Assembly: GCF_029784155.1 (NCBI RefSeq)
Contig: NC_073692.1
Location: forward strand, 155,464,334 to 155,528,333
DNA from: Uranotaenia lowii
Taxonomy: Eukaryota; Arthropoda; Insecta; Diptera; Culicidae
Length of the DNA: 64,000 bases
Direction of reading: 5' to 3'
Positions 43,401 through 58,400 of this stretch are shown here, piece by piece. Made by a program: the position numbers and the translations under genes. Within the stretch, counting starts at the first letter, position 1. Each line of letters starts with the position of its first letter. A model generated the notes under the pieces. It made no database searches. It was given only the letters and a program-made list of their open reading frames with translations, and was not told the origin of the DNA.

Positions 43401-46400
43401 GTGATCCCAAATTAAGCTCAGAATGGCCGAAAAACGCTTCTAAAGGCCAGAAAACGCATTTTAAAGTTGTGATCCCAAATTAAGCTCAGAATGGCCGAAA
43501 AACGCTTCTAAAGGCCAGAAAACGCATTTTAAAGTTTTGATCCCAAATTAAGCTCAGAATGGCCGAAAAACGCTTCTAAAGGCCAGAAAACGCATTTTAA
43601 AGTTGTGATCCCAAATTAAGCTCAGAGTGGCCGAAAAACGCTTCTAAAGACCAGAAAACGCATTTTAAAGTTGTGATCCCAAATTAAGCTCAGAATGACC
43701 GAAAAACGCTTCTAAAGGCCAGAAAACGCATTTTAAAGTTGTGATCCCAAATTAAGCTCAGAATGGCCGAAAAACGCTTCTAAAGGCCAGAAAACGCATT
43801 TTAAAGTTGTGATCCCAAATTAAGCTCAGAATGGCCGAAAAACGCTTCTAAAGGCCGGAAAACGCATTTTAAAGTTGTGATCCCAAATTAAGCTCAGAAT
43901 GGCCGAAAAACGCTTCTAAAGGCCAGAAAACGCATTTTAAAGTTGTGATCCCAAATTAAGCTCAGAATGGCCGAAAAACGCTTCTAAAGGCCAGAAAACG
44001 CATTTTAAAGTTGTGATCCCAAATTAAGCTCAGAATCCCCGAAAAACGCTTCTAAAGACCAGAAAACGCATTTTAAAGTTGTGATCCCAAATAAAGCTCA
44101 GAATCCCCGAAAAACGCTTCTAAAGGCCGGAAAACGCATTTTAAAGTTGTGATCCCAAATTAAGCTTGAAATGGCCGAAAAACGCTTCTAAAGGCCAGAA
44201 AAAGCATTTTAAAGTTGTGATCCCAAATTAAGCTCAGAATCCCCGAAAAACGCTTCTAAAGACCAGAAAACGCATTTTAAAGTTGTGATCCCAAATTAAG
44301 CTCAGAATCCCCGAAAAACGCTTCTAAAGGCCAGAAAACACATTTTAAAGTTATGATCCCAAATTAAGCTCAGAATGGCCGAAAAACGCTTCTAAAGGCC
44401 AGAAAACGCATTTTAAAGTTGTGATCCCAAATTAAGCTCAGAGTGGCCGAAAAACGCTTCTAAAGGCCAGAAAACGCATTTTAAAGTTGTGATCCCAATT
44501 TAAGCTCAGAATCCCCGAAAAACGCTTCTAAAGGCCAGAAAACGCATTTTAAAGTTGTGATCCCAAATTAAGCTCAGAATGGCCGAAAAACGCTTCTAAA
44601 GGCCAGAAAACGCATTTTAAAGTTTTGATCCCAAATTAAGCTCAGAATGGCCGTAAAACGCTTCTAAAGGCCAGAAAACGCATTTTAAAGTTTTGATCCC
44701 AAATTAAGCTCAGAATGGCCGAAAAACGCTTCTAAAGGCCAGAAAACGCATTTTAAAGTTGTAATCCCAAATTAAGCTCAGAATCCCCGAAAAACGCTTC
44801 TAAAGGCCAGAAAACGCATTTTAAAGTTTTGATCCCAAATTAAGCTCAGAATGGCCGAAAAACGCTTCTAAAGGTCAGAAAACGCATTTTAAAGTTGTAA
44901 TCCCAAATTAAGCTCAGAATCCCCGAAAAACGCTTCTAAAGGCCAGAAAACGCATTTTAAAGTTGTGATCCCAAATTAAGCTCAGAATGGCCGAAAAACG
45001 CTTCTAAAGGCCAGAAAACGCATTTTAAAGTTGTGATCCCAAATAAAGCTCTGAGTGGCCGAAAAACGCTTCTAAAGGCCAGAAAACGCATTTTAAAGTT
45101 GTGATCCCAATTTAAGCTCAGAATCCCCGAAAAACGCTTCTAAAGGCCAGAAAACGCATTTTAAAGTTGTGATCCCAAATTAAGCTCAGAATGGCCGAAA
45201 AACGCTTCTAAAGGTCAGAAAACGCATTTTAAAGTTGTAATCCCAAATTAAGCTCAGAATCCCCGAAAAACGCTTCTAAAGGCCAGAAAACGCATTTTAA
45301 AGTTTTGATCCCAAATTAAGCTCAGAATGGCCGAAAAACGCTTCTAAAGGCCAGAAAACGCATTTTAAAGTTGTGATCCCAAATTAAGCTCAGAATCCCC
45401 GAAAAACGCTTCTAAAGGCCAGAAAACGCATTTTAAAGTTGTGATCCCAAATTAAGCTCAGAATGGCCGAAAAACGCTTCTAAAGGCCAGAAAACGCATT
45501 TTAAAGTTGTGATCCCAAATTAAGCTCAGAATCCCCGAAAAACGCTTCTAAAGGCCAGAAAACGCATTTTAAAGTTGTGATCCCAAATTAAGCTCAGAAT
45601 GGCTGAAAAACGCTTCTAAAGGCCAGAAAACGCATTTTAAAGTTGTGATCCCAAATTAAGCTCAGAATCCCCGAAAAACACTTCTAAAGACCAGAAAACG
45701 CATTTTAAAGTTGTGATCCCCAATTAAGCTCAGAATCCCCGAAAAACGCTTCTAAAGGCCGGAAAACGCATTTTAAAGTTGTGATCCCAAATTAAGCTCA
45801 GAATGGCCGAAAAACGCTTCTAAAGGCCAGAAAACGCATTTTAAAGTTGTGATCCCAAATTAAGCTCAGAATGGCCGAAAAACGCTTCTAAAGGCCAGAA
45901 AACGCATTTTAAAGTTGTGATCCCAAATTAAGCTCAGAATGGCCGAAAAACGCTTCTAAAGGCCAGAAAACGCATTTTAAAGTTGTGATCCCAAATTAAG
46001 CTCAGAATGGCCGAAAAACGCTTCTAAAGGCCAGAAAACGCATTTTAAAGTTGTGATCCCAAATTAAGCTCAGAATGGCCGAAAAACGCTTCTAAAGGCC
46101 AGAAAACGCATTTTAAAGTTGTGATCCCAAATTAAGCTCAGAATGGCCGAAAAACGCTTCTAAAGGCCAGAAAACGCATTTTAAAGTTGTGATCCCAAAT
46201 TAAGCTCAGAATCCCCGAAAAACGCTTCTAAAGGCCAGAAAACGCATTTTAAAGTTGTGATCCCAAATTAAGCTCAGAATCCCCGAAAAACGCTTCTTAT
46301 GGCCGGAAAACGCATTTTAAAGTTGTGATCCCAAATTAAGCTCAAAATCCCCGAAAAACGCTTCTAAAGGCCAGAAAACGAATTTTAAAGTTGTGATCCC

Positions 46401-49400
46401 AAATTAAGCTCAGAATCCCCGAAAAACGCTTCTAAAGGCCAGAAAACGCATTTTAAAGTTGTGATCCCAAATTAAGCTCAGAATGGCCGAAAAACGCTTC
46501 TAAAGGCCAGAAAACGCATTTTAAAGTTGTGATCCCAAATAAAGCTCAGAATCCCCGAAAAACGCTTCTAATGGCCGGAAAACGAATTTTAAAGTTGTGA
46601 TCCCAAATAAAGCTCTGAGTGGCCGAAAAACGCTTCTAAAGGCCAGAAAACGCATTTTAAAGTTGTGATCCCAAATTAAGCTCAGAATGGCCGAAAAACG
46701 CTTCTAAAGGCTAGAAAACGCATTTTAAAGTTGTGATCCCAAATAAAGCTCAGAATCCCCGAAAAACGCTTCTAAAGGCCAGAAAACGCATTTTAAAGTT
46801 GTGATCCCAAATTAAGCTCAGAATGGCCGAAAAACGCTTCTAAAGGCCAGAAAACGCATTTTAAAGTTGTGATCCCAAATTAAGCTCAAAATTCCCGAAA
46901 AACGCTTCTAAAGGCCGGAAAACGAATTTTAAAGTTGTGATCCCCAATTAAGCTCAGAATCCCCGAAAAACGCTTCTAAAGGTCAGAAAACGCATTTTAA
47001 AGTTGTAATCCCAAATTAAGCTCAGAATCCCCGAAAAACGCTTCTAAAGGCCAGAAAACGCATTTTAAAGTTTTGATCCCAAATTAAGCTCAGAATGGCC
47101 GAAAAACGCTTCTAAAGGCCAGAAAACGCATTTTAAAGTTGTGATCCCAAATTAAGCTCAGAATGGCCGAAAAACGCTTCTAAAGGCCAGAAAACGCATT
47201 TTAAAGTTGTGATCCCAAATTAAGCTCAGAATCCCCGAAAAACGCTTCTAAAGGCCGGAAAACGCATTTTAAAGTTGTGATCCCAAATTAAGCTCAGAAT
47301 CCCCGAAAAACGCTTTTAAAGGCCGGAAAACGTATTTTAAAGTTGTGATCCCAAATTAAGCTCAGAATGGCCGAAAAACGCTTCTAAAGGCCAGAAAACG
47401 CATTTTAAAGTTGTGATCCCAAATAAAGCTCTGAGTGGCCGAAAAACGCTTCTAAAGGCCAGAAAACGCATTTTAAAGTTGTGATCCCAAATTAAGCTCA
47501 GAATGGCCGAAAAACGCTTCTAAAGGCCAGAAAACGCATTTTAAAGTTGTGATCCCAAATTAAGCTTGAAATGGCCGAAAAACGCTTCTAAAGGCCAGAA
47601 AACGCATTTTAAAGCTGTGATCCCAAATTAAGCTCAGAATCCCCGAAAAACGCTTCTAAAGACCAGAAAACGCATTTTAAAGTTGTGATCCCAAATTAAG
47701 CTCAGAATCCCCGAAAAACGCTTCTAAAGGCCAGAAAACACATTTTAAAGTTATGATCCCAAATTAAGCTCAGAATGGCCGAAAAACGCTTCTAAAGGCC
47801 AGAAAACGCATTTTAAAGTTGTGATCCCAAATTAAGCTCAGAATGGCCGAAAAACGCTTCTAAAGGCCAGAAAACGCATTTTAAAGTTTTGATCCCAAAT
47901 TAAGCTCAGAATGGCCGAAAAACGCTTCTAAAGGCCAGAAAACGCATTTTAAAGTTGTGATCCCCAATTAAGCTCAGAATCCCCGAAAAACGCTTCTAAA
48001 GGCCAGAAAACGCATTTTAAAGTTGTGATCCCAAATTAAGCTCAGAATCCCCGAAAAACGCTTCTAAAGGCCAGAAAACGCATTTTAAAGTTTTGATCCC
48101 AAATTAAGCTCAGAATGGCCGAAAAACGCTTCTAAAGGCCAGAAAACGCATTTTAAAGTTGTAATCCCAAATTAAGCTCAGAATCCCCGAAAAACGCTTC
48201 TAAAGGCCAGAAAACGCATTTTAAAGTTTTGATCCCAAATTAAGCTCAGAATGGCCGAAAAACGCTTCTAAAGGTCAGAAAACGCATTTTAAAGTTGTAA
48301 TCCCAAATTAAGCTCAGAATCCCCGAAAAACGCTTCTAAAGGCCAGAAAACGCATTTTAAAGTTGTGATCCCAATTTAAGCTCAGAATCCCCGAAAAACG
48401 CTTCTAAAGGCCAGAAAACGCATTTTAAAGTTGTGATCCCAAATTAAGCTCAGAATGGCCGAAAAACGCTTCTAAAGGCCAGAAAACGCATTTTAAAGTT
48501 GTGATCCCAAATTAAGCTCAGAATGGCCGAAAAACGCTTCTAAAGGCCAGAAAACGCATTTTAAAGTTGTGATCCCAATTTAAGCTCAGAATCCCCGAAA
48601 AACGCTTCTAAAGGCCAGAAAACGCATTTTAAAGTTGTGATCCCAAATTAAGCTCAGAATGGCCGAAAAACGCTTCTAAAGGCCAGAAAACGCATTTTAA
48701 AGTTGTAATCCCAAATTAAGCTCAGAATCCCCGAAAAACGCTTCTAAAGGCCAGAAAACGCATTTTAAAGTTTTGATCCCAAATTAAGCTCAGAATGGCC
48801 GAAAAACGCTTCTAAAGGTCAGAAAACGCATTTTAAAGTTGTAATCCCAAATTAAGCTCAGAATCCCCGAAAAACGCTTCTAAAGGCCAGAAAACGCATT
48901 TTAAAGTTGTGATCCCAATTTAAGCTCAGAATCCCCGAAAAACGCTTCTAAAGGCCAGAAAACACATTTTAAAGTTATGATCCCAAATTAAGCTCAGAAT
49001 GGCCGAAAAACGCTTCTAAAGGCCAGAAAACGCATTTTAAAGTTGTGATCCCAAATTAAGCTTGAAATGGCCGAAAAACGCTTCTAAAGGCCAGAAAACG
49101 CATTTTAAAGTTGTGATCCCAATTTAAGCTCAGAATCCCCGAAAAACGCTTCTAAAGGCCAGAAAACGCATTTTAAAGTTGTGATCCCAAATTAAGCTCA
49201 GAATGGCCGAAAAACGCTTCTAAAGGCCAGAAAACGCATTTTAAAGTTTTGATCCCAAATTAAGCTCAGAATGGCCGAAAAACGCTTCTAAAGGCCAGAA
49301 AACGCATTTTAAAGTTGTGATCCCCAATTAAGCTCAGAATCCCCGAAAAACGCTTCTAAAGGCCAGAAAACGCATTTTAAAGTTGTGATCCCAAATTAAG

Positions 49401-52400
49401 CTCAGAATCCCCGAAAAACGCTTCTAAAGGCCAGAAAACGCATTTTAAAGTTTTGATCCCAAATTAAGCTCAGAATGGCCGAAAAACGCTTCTAAAGGCC
49501 AGAAAACGCATTTTAAAGTTGTAATCCCAAATTAAGCTCAGAATCCCCGAAAAACGCTTCTAAAGGCCAGAAAACGCATTTTAAAGTTTTGATCCCAAAT
49601 TAAGCTCAGAATGGCCGAAAAACGCTTCTAAAGGTCAGAAAACGCATTTTAAAGTTGTAATCCCAAATTAAGCTCAGAATCCCCGAAAAACGCTTCTAAA
49701 GGCCAGAAAACGCATTTTAAAGTTGTGATCCCAATTTAAGCTCAGAATCCCCGAAAAACGCTTCTAAAGGCCAGAAAACGCATTTTAAAGTTGTGATCCC
49801 AAATTAAGCTCAGAATGGCCGAAAAACGCTTCTAAAGGCCAGAAAACGCATTTTAAAGTTGTGATCCCAAATTAAGCTCAGAATGGCCGAAAAACGCTTC
49901 TAAAGGCCAGAAAACGCATTTTAAAGTTGTGATCCCAATTTAAGCTCAGAATCCCCGAAAAACGCTTCTAAAGGCCAGAAAACGCATTTTAAAGTTGTGA
50001 TCCCAAATTAAGCTCAGAATGGCCGAAAAACGCTTCTAAAGGCCTGAAAACGCATTTTAAAGTTTTGATCCCAAATTAAGCTCAGAATGGCCGAAAAACG
50101 CTTCTAAAGGCCAGAAAACGCATTTTAAAGTTGTGATCCCAAATTAAGCTCAGAATGGCCGAAAAACGCTTCTAAAGGCCAGAAAACGCATTTTAAAGTT
50201 GTGATCCCAAATTAAGCTCAGAATCCCCGAAAAACGCTTCTAAAGGCCAGAAAACGCATTTTAAAGTTGTGATCCCAAATTAAGCTCAGAATGGCTGAAA
50301 AACGCTTCTAAAGGCCAGAAAACGCATTTTAAAGTTGTGATCCCAAATTAAGCTCAGAATCCCCGAAAAACGCTTCTAAAGACCAGAAAACGCATTTTAA
50401 AGTTGTGATCCCCAATTAAGCTCAGAATCCCCGAAAAACGCTTCTAAAGGCCGGAAAACGCATTTTAAAGTTGTGATCCCAAATTAAGCTCAGAATGGCC
50501 GAAAAACGCTTCTAAAGGCCAGAAAACGCATTTTAAAGTTGTGATCCCAAATTAAGCTCAGAATGGCCGAAAAACGCTTCTAAAGGCCAGAAAACGCATT
50601 TTAAAGTTGTGATCCCAAATTAAGCTCAGAATGGCCGAAAAACGCTTCTAAAGGCCAGAAAACGCATTTTAAAGTTGTGATCCCAAATTATGCTCAGAAT
50701 GGCCGAAAAACGCTTCTAAAGGCCAGAAAACGCATTTTAAAGTTGTGATCCCAAATAAAGCTCAGAATCCCCGAAAAACGCTTCTAAAGGCCAGAAAACG
50801 CATTTTAAAGTTGTGATCCCAAATTAAGCTCAGAATGGCCGAAAAACGCTTCTAAAGGCCAGAAAACGCATTTTAAAGTTGTGATCCCAAATTAAGCTCA
50901 GAATGGCCGAAAAACGCTTCTAAAGGCCAGAAAACGCATTTTAAAGTTGTGATCCCAAATTAAGCTCAGAATGGCCGAAAAACGCTTCTAAAGGCCAGAA
51001 AACGCATTTTAAAGTTGTGATCCCAAATTAAGCTCAGAATGGCCGAAAAACGCTTCTAAAGGCCAGAAAACGCATTTTAAAGTTGTGATCCCAAATAAAG
51101 CTCAGAATCCCCGAAAAACGCTTCTAAAGGCCAGAAAACGCATTTTAAAGTTGTGATCCCAAATTAAGCTCAGAATGGCCGAAAAACGCTTCTAAAGGCC
51201 AGAAAACGCATTTTAAAGTTGTGATCCCAAATTAAGCTCAGAATCCCCGAAAAACGCTTCTAATGGCCGGAAAACGAATTTTAAAGTTGTGATCCCAAAT
51301 TAAGCTCAGAATCCCCGAAAAACGCTTCTAAAGGCCAGAAAACGCATTTTAAAGTTGTGATCCCAAATTAAGCTCAGAATGGCCGAAAAACGCTTCTAAA
51401 GGCCAGAAAACGCATTTTAAAGTTGTGATCCCCAATTAAGCTCAGAATGGCCGAAAAACGCTTCTAAAGGCCAGAAAACGCATTTTAAAGTTGTGATCCC
51501 AAATTAAGCTCAGAATCCCCGAAAAACGCTTCTAAAGGCCAGAAAACGCATTTTAAAGTTGTGATCCCAAATTAAGCTCAGAATGGCTGAAAAACGCTTC
51601 TAAAGGCCAGAAAACGCATTTTAAAGTTGTGATCCCAAATTAAGCTCAGAATCCCCGAAAAACGCTTCTAAAGACCAGAAAACGCATTTTAAAGTTGTGA
51701 TCCCCAATTAAGCTCAGAATCCCCGAAAAACGCTTCTAAAGGCCGGAAAACGCATTTTAAAGTTGTGATCCCAAATTAAGCTCAGAATGGCCGAAAAACG
51801 CTTCTAAAGGCCAGAAAACGCATTTTAAAGTTGTGATCCCAAATTAAGCTCAGAATGGCCGAAAAACGCTTCTAAAGGCCAGAAAACGCATTTTAAAGTT
51901 GTGATCCCAAATTAAGCTCAGAATGGCCGAAAAACGCTTCTAAAGGCCAGAAAACGCATTTTAAAGTTGTGATCCCAAATTATGCTCAGAATGGCCGAAA
52001 AACGCTTCTAAAGGCCAGAAAACGCATTTTAAAGTTGTGATCCCAAATAAAGCTCAGAATCCCCGAAAAACGCTTCTAAAGGCCAGAAAACGCATTTTAA
52101 AGTTGTGATCCCAAATTAAGCTCAGAATGGCCGAAAAACGCTTCTAAAGGCCAGAAAACGCATTTTAAAGTTGTGATCCCAAATTAAGCTCAGAATGGCC
52201 GAAAAACGCTTCTAAAGGCCAGAAAACGCATTTTAAAGTTGTGATCCCAAATTAAGCTCAGAATGGCCGAAAAACGCTTCTAAAGGCCAGAAAACGCATT
52301 TTAAAGTTGTGATCCCAAATTAAGCTCAGAATGGCCGAAAAACGCTTCTAAAGGCCAGAAAACGCATTTTAAAGTTGTGATCCCAAATAAAGCTCAGAAT

Positions 52401-55400
52401 CCCCGAAAAACGCTTCTAAAGGCCAGAAAACGCATTTTAAAGTTGTGATCCCAAATTAAGCTCAGAATGGCCGAAAAACGCTTCTAAAGGCCAGAAAACG
52501 CATTTTAAAGTTGTGATCCCAAATTAAGCTCAGAATCCCCGAAAAACGCTTCTAATGGCCGGAAAACGAATTTTAAAGTTGTGATCCCAAATTAAGCTCA
52601 GAATCCCCGAAAAACGCTTCTAAAGGCCAGAAAACGCATTTTAAAGTTGTGATCCCAAATTAAGCTCAGAATGGCCGAAAAACGCTTCTAAAGGCCAGAA
52701 AACGCATTTTAAAGTTGTGATCCCCAATTAAGCTCAGAATCCCCGAAAAACGCTTCTAAAGGCCAGAAAACGCATTTTAAAGTTGTAATCCCAAATTAAG
52801 CTCAGAATCCCCGAAAAACGCTTCTAAAGGCCAGAAAACGCATTTTAAAGTTGTGATCCCAAATTAAGCTCAGAATGGCCGAAAAACGCTTCTAAAGGCC
52901 AGAAAACGCATTTTAAAGTTGTGATCCCAAATAAAGCTCTGAGTGGCCGAAAAACGCTTCTAAAGGCCAGAAAACGCATTTTAAAGTTGTGATCCCAATT
53001 TAAGCTCAGAATCCCCGAAAAACGCTTCTAAAGGCCAGAAAACGCATTTTAAAGTTGTAATCCCAAATTAAGCTCAGAATCCCCGAAAAACGCTTCTAAA
53101 GGCCAGAAAACGCATTTTAAAGTTTTGATCCCAAATTAAGCTCAGAATGGCCGAAAAACGCTTCTAAAGGTCAGAAAACGCATTTTAAAGTTGTAATCCC
53201 AAATTAAGCTCAGAATCCCCGAAAAACGCTTCTAAAGGCCAGAAAACGCATTTTAAAGTTGTGATCCCAAATTAAGCTCAGAATGGCCGAAAAACGCTTC
53301 TAAAGGCCAGAAAACGCATTTTAAAGTTGTGATCCCAAATAAAGCTCTGAGTGGCCGAAAAACGCTTCTAAAGGCCAGAAAACGCATTTTAAAGTTGTGA
53401 TCCCAATTTAAGCTCAGAATCCCCGAAAAACGCTTCTAAAGGCCAGAAAACGCATTTTAAAGTTGTGATCCCAAATTAAGCTCAGAATGGCCGAAAAACG
53501 CTTCTAAAGGTCAGAAAACGCATTTTAAAGTTGTAATCCCAAATTAAGCTCAGAATCCCCGAAAAACGCTTCTAAAGGCCAGAAAACGCATTTTAAAGTT
53601 TTGATCCCAAATTAAGCTCAGAATGGCCGAAAAACGCTTCTAAAGGCCAGAAAACGCATTTTAAAGTTGTGATCCCAAATTAAGCTCAGAATCCCCGAAA
53701 AACGCTTCTAAAGGCCAGAAAACGCATTTTAAAGTTGTGATCCCAAATTAAGCTCAGAATGGCCGAAAAACGCTTCTAAAGGCCAGAAAACGCATTTTAA
53801 AGTTGTGATCCCAAATTAAGCTAAGAATCCCCGAAAAACGCTTCTAAAGGCCAGAAAACGCATTTTAAAGTTGTGATCCCAAATTAAGCTCAGAATGGCT
53901 GAAAAACGCTTCTAAAGGCCAGAAAACGCATTTTAAAGTTGTAATCCCAAATTAAGCTCAGAATCCCCGAAAAACGCTTCTAAAGGCCAGAAAACGCATT
54001 TTAAAGTTTTGATCCCAAATTAAGCTCAGAATGGCCGAAAAACGCTTCTAAAGGCCAGAAAACGCATTTTAAAGTTGTGATCCCAAATTAAGCTCAGAAT
54101 GGCCGAAAAACGCTTCTAAAGGTCAGAAAACGCATTTTAAAGTTGTAATCCCAAATTAAGCTCAGAATCCCCGAAAAACGCTTCTAAAGGCCAGAAAACG
54201 CATTTTAAAGTTTTGATCCCAAATTAAGCTCAGAATCCCCGAAAAACGCTTCTAAAGGCCAGAAAACGCATTTTAAAGTTGTGATCCCAAATTAAGCTCA
54301 GAATCCCCGAAAAACGCTTCTAAAGACCAGAAAACGCATTTTAAAGTTGTGATCCCCAATTAAGCTCAGAATCCCCGAAAAACGCTTCTAAAGGCCAGAA
54401 AACGCATTTTAAAGTTGTGATCCCAAATTAAGCTAAGAATCCCCGAAAAACGCTTCTAAAGGCCAGAAAACGCATTTTAAAGTTGTGATCCCAAATTAAG
54501 CTCAGAATGGCTGAAAAACGCTTCTAAAGGCCAGAAAACGCATTTTAAAGTTGTGATCCCAAATTAAGCTCAGAATGGCCGAAAAACGCTTCTAAAGGTC
54601 AGAAAACGCATTTTAAAGTTGTAATCCCAAATTAAGCTCAGAATCCCCGAAAAACGCTTCTAAAGGCCAGAAAACGCATTTTAAAGTTGTGATCCCCAAT
54701 TAAGCTCAGAATCCCCGAAAAACGCTTCTAAAGGCCAGAAAACGCATTTTAAAGTTTTGATCCCAAATTAAGCTCAGAATGGCCGAAAAACGCTTCTAAA
54801 GGCCAGAAAACGCATTTTAAAGTTGTGATCCCAATTTAAGCTCAGAATCCCCGAAAAACGCTTCTAAAGGCCAGAAAACGCATTTTAAAGTTGTGATCCC
54901 AAATTAAGCTCAGAATGGCCGAAAAACGCTTCTAAAGGCCAGAAAACGCATTTTAAAGTTGTGATCCCCAATTAAGCTCAGAATCCCCGAAAAACGCTTC
55001 TAAAGGCCAGAAAACGCATTTTAAAGTTGTGATCCCAAATTAAGCTCAGAATCCCCGAAAAACGCTTCTAAAGGCCAGAAAACGCATTTTAAAGTTGTAA
55101 TCCCAAATTAAGCTCAGAATCCCCGAAAAACGCTTCTAAAGGCCAGAAAACGCATTTTAAAGTTTTGATCCCAAATTAAGCTCAGAATGGCCGAAAAACG
55201 CTTCTAAAGGTCAGAAAACGCATTTTAAAGTTGTAATCCCAAATTAAGCTCAGAATCCCCGAAAAACGCTTCTAAAGGCCAGAAAACGCATTTTAAAGTT
55301 GTGATCCCAAATTAAGCTCAGAATCCCCGAAAAACGCTTCTAAAGGCCAGAAAACGCATTTTAAAGTTTTGATCCCAAATTAAGCTCAGAATGGCCGAAA

Positions 55401-58400
55401 AACGCTTCTAAAGGCCAGAAAACGCATTTTAAAGTTGTGATCCCAATTTAAGCTCAGAATGGCTGAAAAACGCTTCTAAAGGCCAGAAAACGCATTTTAA
55501 AGTTGTGATCCCAAATTAAGCTCAGAATGGCCGAAAAACGCTTCTAAAGGCCAGAAAACGCATTTTAAAGTTGTGATCCCCAATTAAGCTCAGAATCCCC
55601 GAAAAACGCTTCTAAAGGCCAGAAAACGCATTTTAAAGTTGTGATCCCAAATTAAGCTCAGAATCCCCGAAAAACGCTTCTAAAGGCCAGAAAACGCATT
55701 TTAAAGTTTTGATCCCAAATTAAGCTCAGAATGGCCGAAAAACGCTTCTAAAGGCCAGAAAACGCATTTTAAAGTTGTAATCCCAAATTAAGCTCAGAAT
55801 CCCCGAAAAACGCTTCTAAAGGCCAGAAAACGCATTTTAAAGTTGTGATCCCAATTTAAGCTCAGAATGGCTGAAAAACGCTTCTAAAGGCCAGAAAACG
55901 CATTTTAAAGTTTTGATCCCAAATTAAGCTCAGAATGGCCGAAAAACGCTTCTAAAGGCCAGAAAACGCATTTTAAAGTTGTGATCCCAAATAAAGCTCT
56001 GAGTGGCCGAAAAACGCTTCTAAAGGCCAGAAAACGCATTTTAAAGTTGTGATCCCAATTTAAGCTCAGAATCCCCGAAAAACGCTTCTAAAGGCCAGAA
56101 AACGCATTTTAAAGTTGTGATCCCAAATTAAGCTCAGAATGGCCGAAAAACGCTTCTAAAGGCCAGAAAACGCATTTTAAAGTTGTGATCCCAAATAAAG
56201 CTCTGAGTGGCCGAAAAACGCTTCTAAAGGCCAGAAAACGCATTTTAAAGTTGTGATCCCAATTTAAGCTCAGAATCCCCGAAAAACGCTTCTAAAGGCC
56301 AGAAAACGCATTTTAAAGTTGTGATCCCAAATTAAGCTCAGAATGGCCGAAAAACGCTTCTAAAGGTCAGAAAACGCATTTTAAAGTTGTAATCCCAAAT
56401 TAAGCTCAGAATCCCCGAAAAACGCTTCTAAAGGCCAGAAAACGCATTTTAAAGTTTTGATCCCAAATTAAGCTCAGAATGGCCGAAAAACGCTTCTAAA
56501 GGCCAGAAAACGCATTTTAAAGTTGTGATCCCAAATAAAGCTCTGAGTGGCCGAAAAACGCTTCTAAAGGCCAGAAAACGCATTTTAAAGTTGTGATCCC
56601 AATTTAAGCTCAGAATCCCCGAAAAACGCTTCTAAAGGCCAGAAAACGCATTTTAAAGTTGTGATCCCAAATTAAGCTCAGAATGGCCGAAAAACGCTTC
56701 TAAAGGTCAGAAAACGCATTTTAAAGTTGTAATCCCAAATTAAGCTCAGAATCCCCGAAAAACGCTTCTAAAGGCCAGAAAACGCATTTTAAAGTTGTGA
56801 TCCCCAATTAAGCTCAGAATCCCCGAAAAACGCTTCTAAAGGCCAGAAAACGCATTTTAAAGTTTTGATCCCAAATTAAGCTCAGAATGGCCGAAAAACG
56901 CTTCTAAAGGCCAGAAAACGCATTTTAAAGTTGTGATCCCAATTTAAGCTCAGAATCCCCGAAAAACGCTTCTAAAGGCCAGAAAACGCATTTTAAAGTT
57001 GTGATCCCAAATTAAGCTCAGAATGGCCGAAAAACGCTTTAAAGGCCAGAAAACGCATTTTAAAGTTGTAATCCCAAATTAAGCTCAGAATCCCCGAAAA
57101 ACGCTTCTAAAGGCCAGAAAACGCATTTTAAAGTTTTGATCCCAAATTAAGCTCAGAATGGCCGAAAAACGCTTCTAAAGGCCAGAAAACGCATTTTAAA
57201 GTTGTGATCCCAAATAAAGCTCTGAGTGGCCGAAAAACGCTTCTAAAGGCCAGAAAACGCATTTTAAAGTTGTGATCCCAATTTAAGCTCAGAATCCCCG
57301 AAAAACGCTTCTAAAGGCCAGAAAACGCATTTTAAAGTTGTGATCCCAAATTAAGCTCAGAATGGCCGAAAAACGCTTCTAAAGGCCAGAAAACGCATTT
57401 TAAAGTTGTGATCCCAAATAAAGCTCTGAGTGGCCGAAAAACGCTTCTAAAGGCCAGAAAACGCATTTTAAAGTTGTGATCCCAATTTAAGCTCAGAATC
57501 CCCGAAAAACGCTTCTAAAGGCCAGAAAACGCATTTTAAAGTTGTGATCCCAAATTAAGCTCAGAATGGCCGAAAAACGCTTCTAAAGGTCAGAAAACGC
57601 ATTTTAAAGTTGTAATCCCAAATTAAGCTCAGAATCCCCGAAAAACGCTTCTAAAGGCCAGAAAACGCATTTTAAAGTTTTGATCCCAAATTAAGCTCAG
57701 AATGGCCGAAAAACGCTTCTAAAGGCCAGAAAACGCATTTTAAAGTTGTGATCCCAAATAAAGCTCTGAGTGGCCGAAAAACGCTTCTAAAGGCCAGAAA
57801 ACGCATTTTAAAGTTGTGATCCCAATTTAAGCTCAGAATCCCCGAAAAACGCTTCTAAAGGCCAGAAAACGCATTTTAAAGTTGTGATCCCAAATTAAGC
57901 TCAGAATGGCCGAAAAACGCTTCTAAAGGTCAGAAAACGCATTTTAAAGTTGTAATCCCAAATTAAGCTCAGAATCCCCGAAAAACGCTTCTAAAGGCCA
58001 GAAAACGCATTTTAAAGTTGTGATCCCCAATTAAGCTCAGAATCCCCGAAAAACGCTTCTAAAGGCCAGAAAACGCATTTTAAAGTTTTGATCCCAAATT
58101 AAGCTCAGAATGGCCGAAAAACGCTTCTAAAGGCCAGAAAACGCATTTTAAAGTTGTGATCCCAATTTAAGCTCAGAATCCCCGAAAAACGCTTCTAAAG
58201 GCCAGAAAACGCATTTTAAAGTTGTGATCCCAAATTAAGCTCAGAATGGCCGAAAAACGCTTCTAAAGGCCAGAAAACGCATTTTAAAGTTGTGATCCCC
58301 AATTAAGCTCAGAATCCCCGAAAAACGCTTCTAAAGGCAAGAAAACGCATTTTAAAGTTGTGATCCCAAATTAAGCTCAGAATCCCCGAAAAACGCTTCT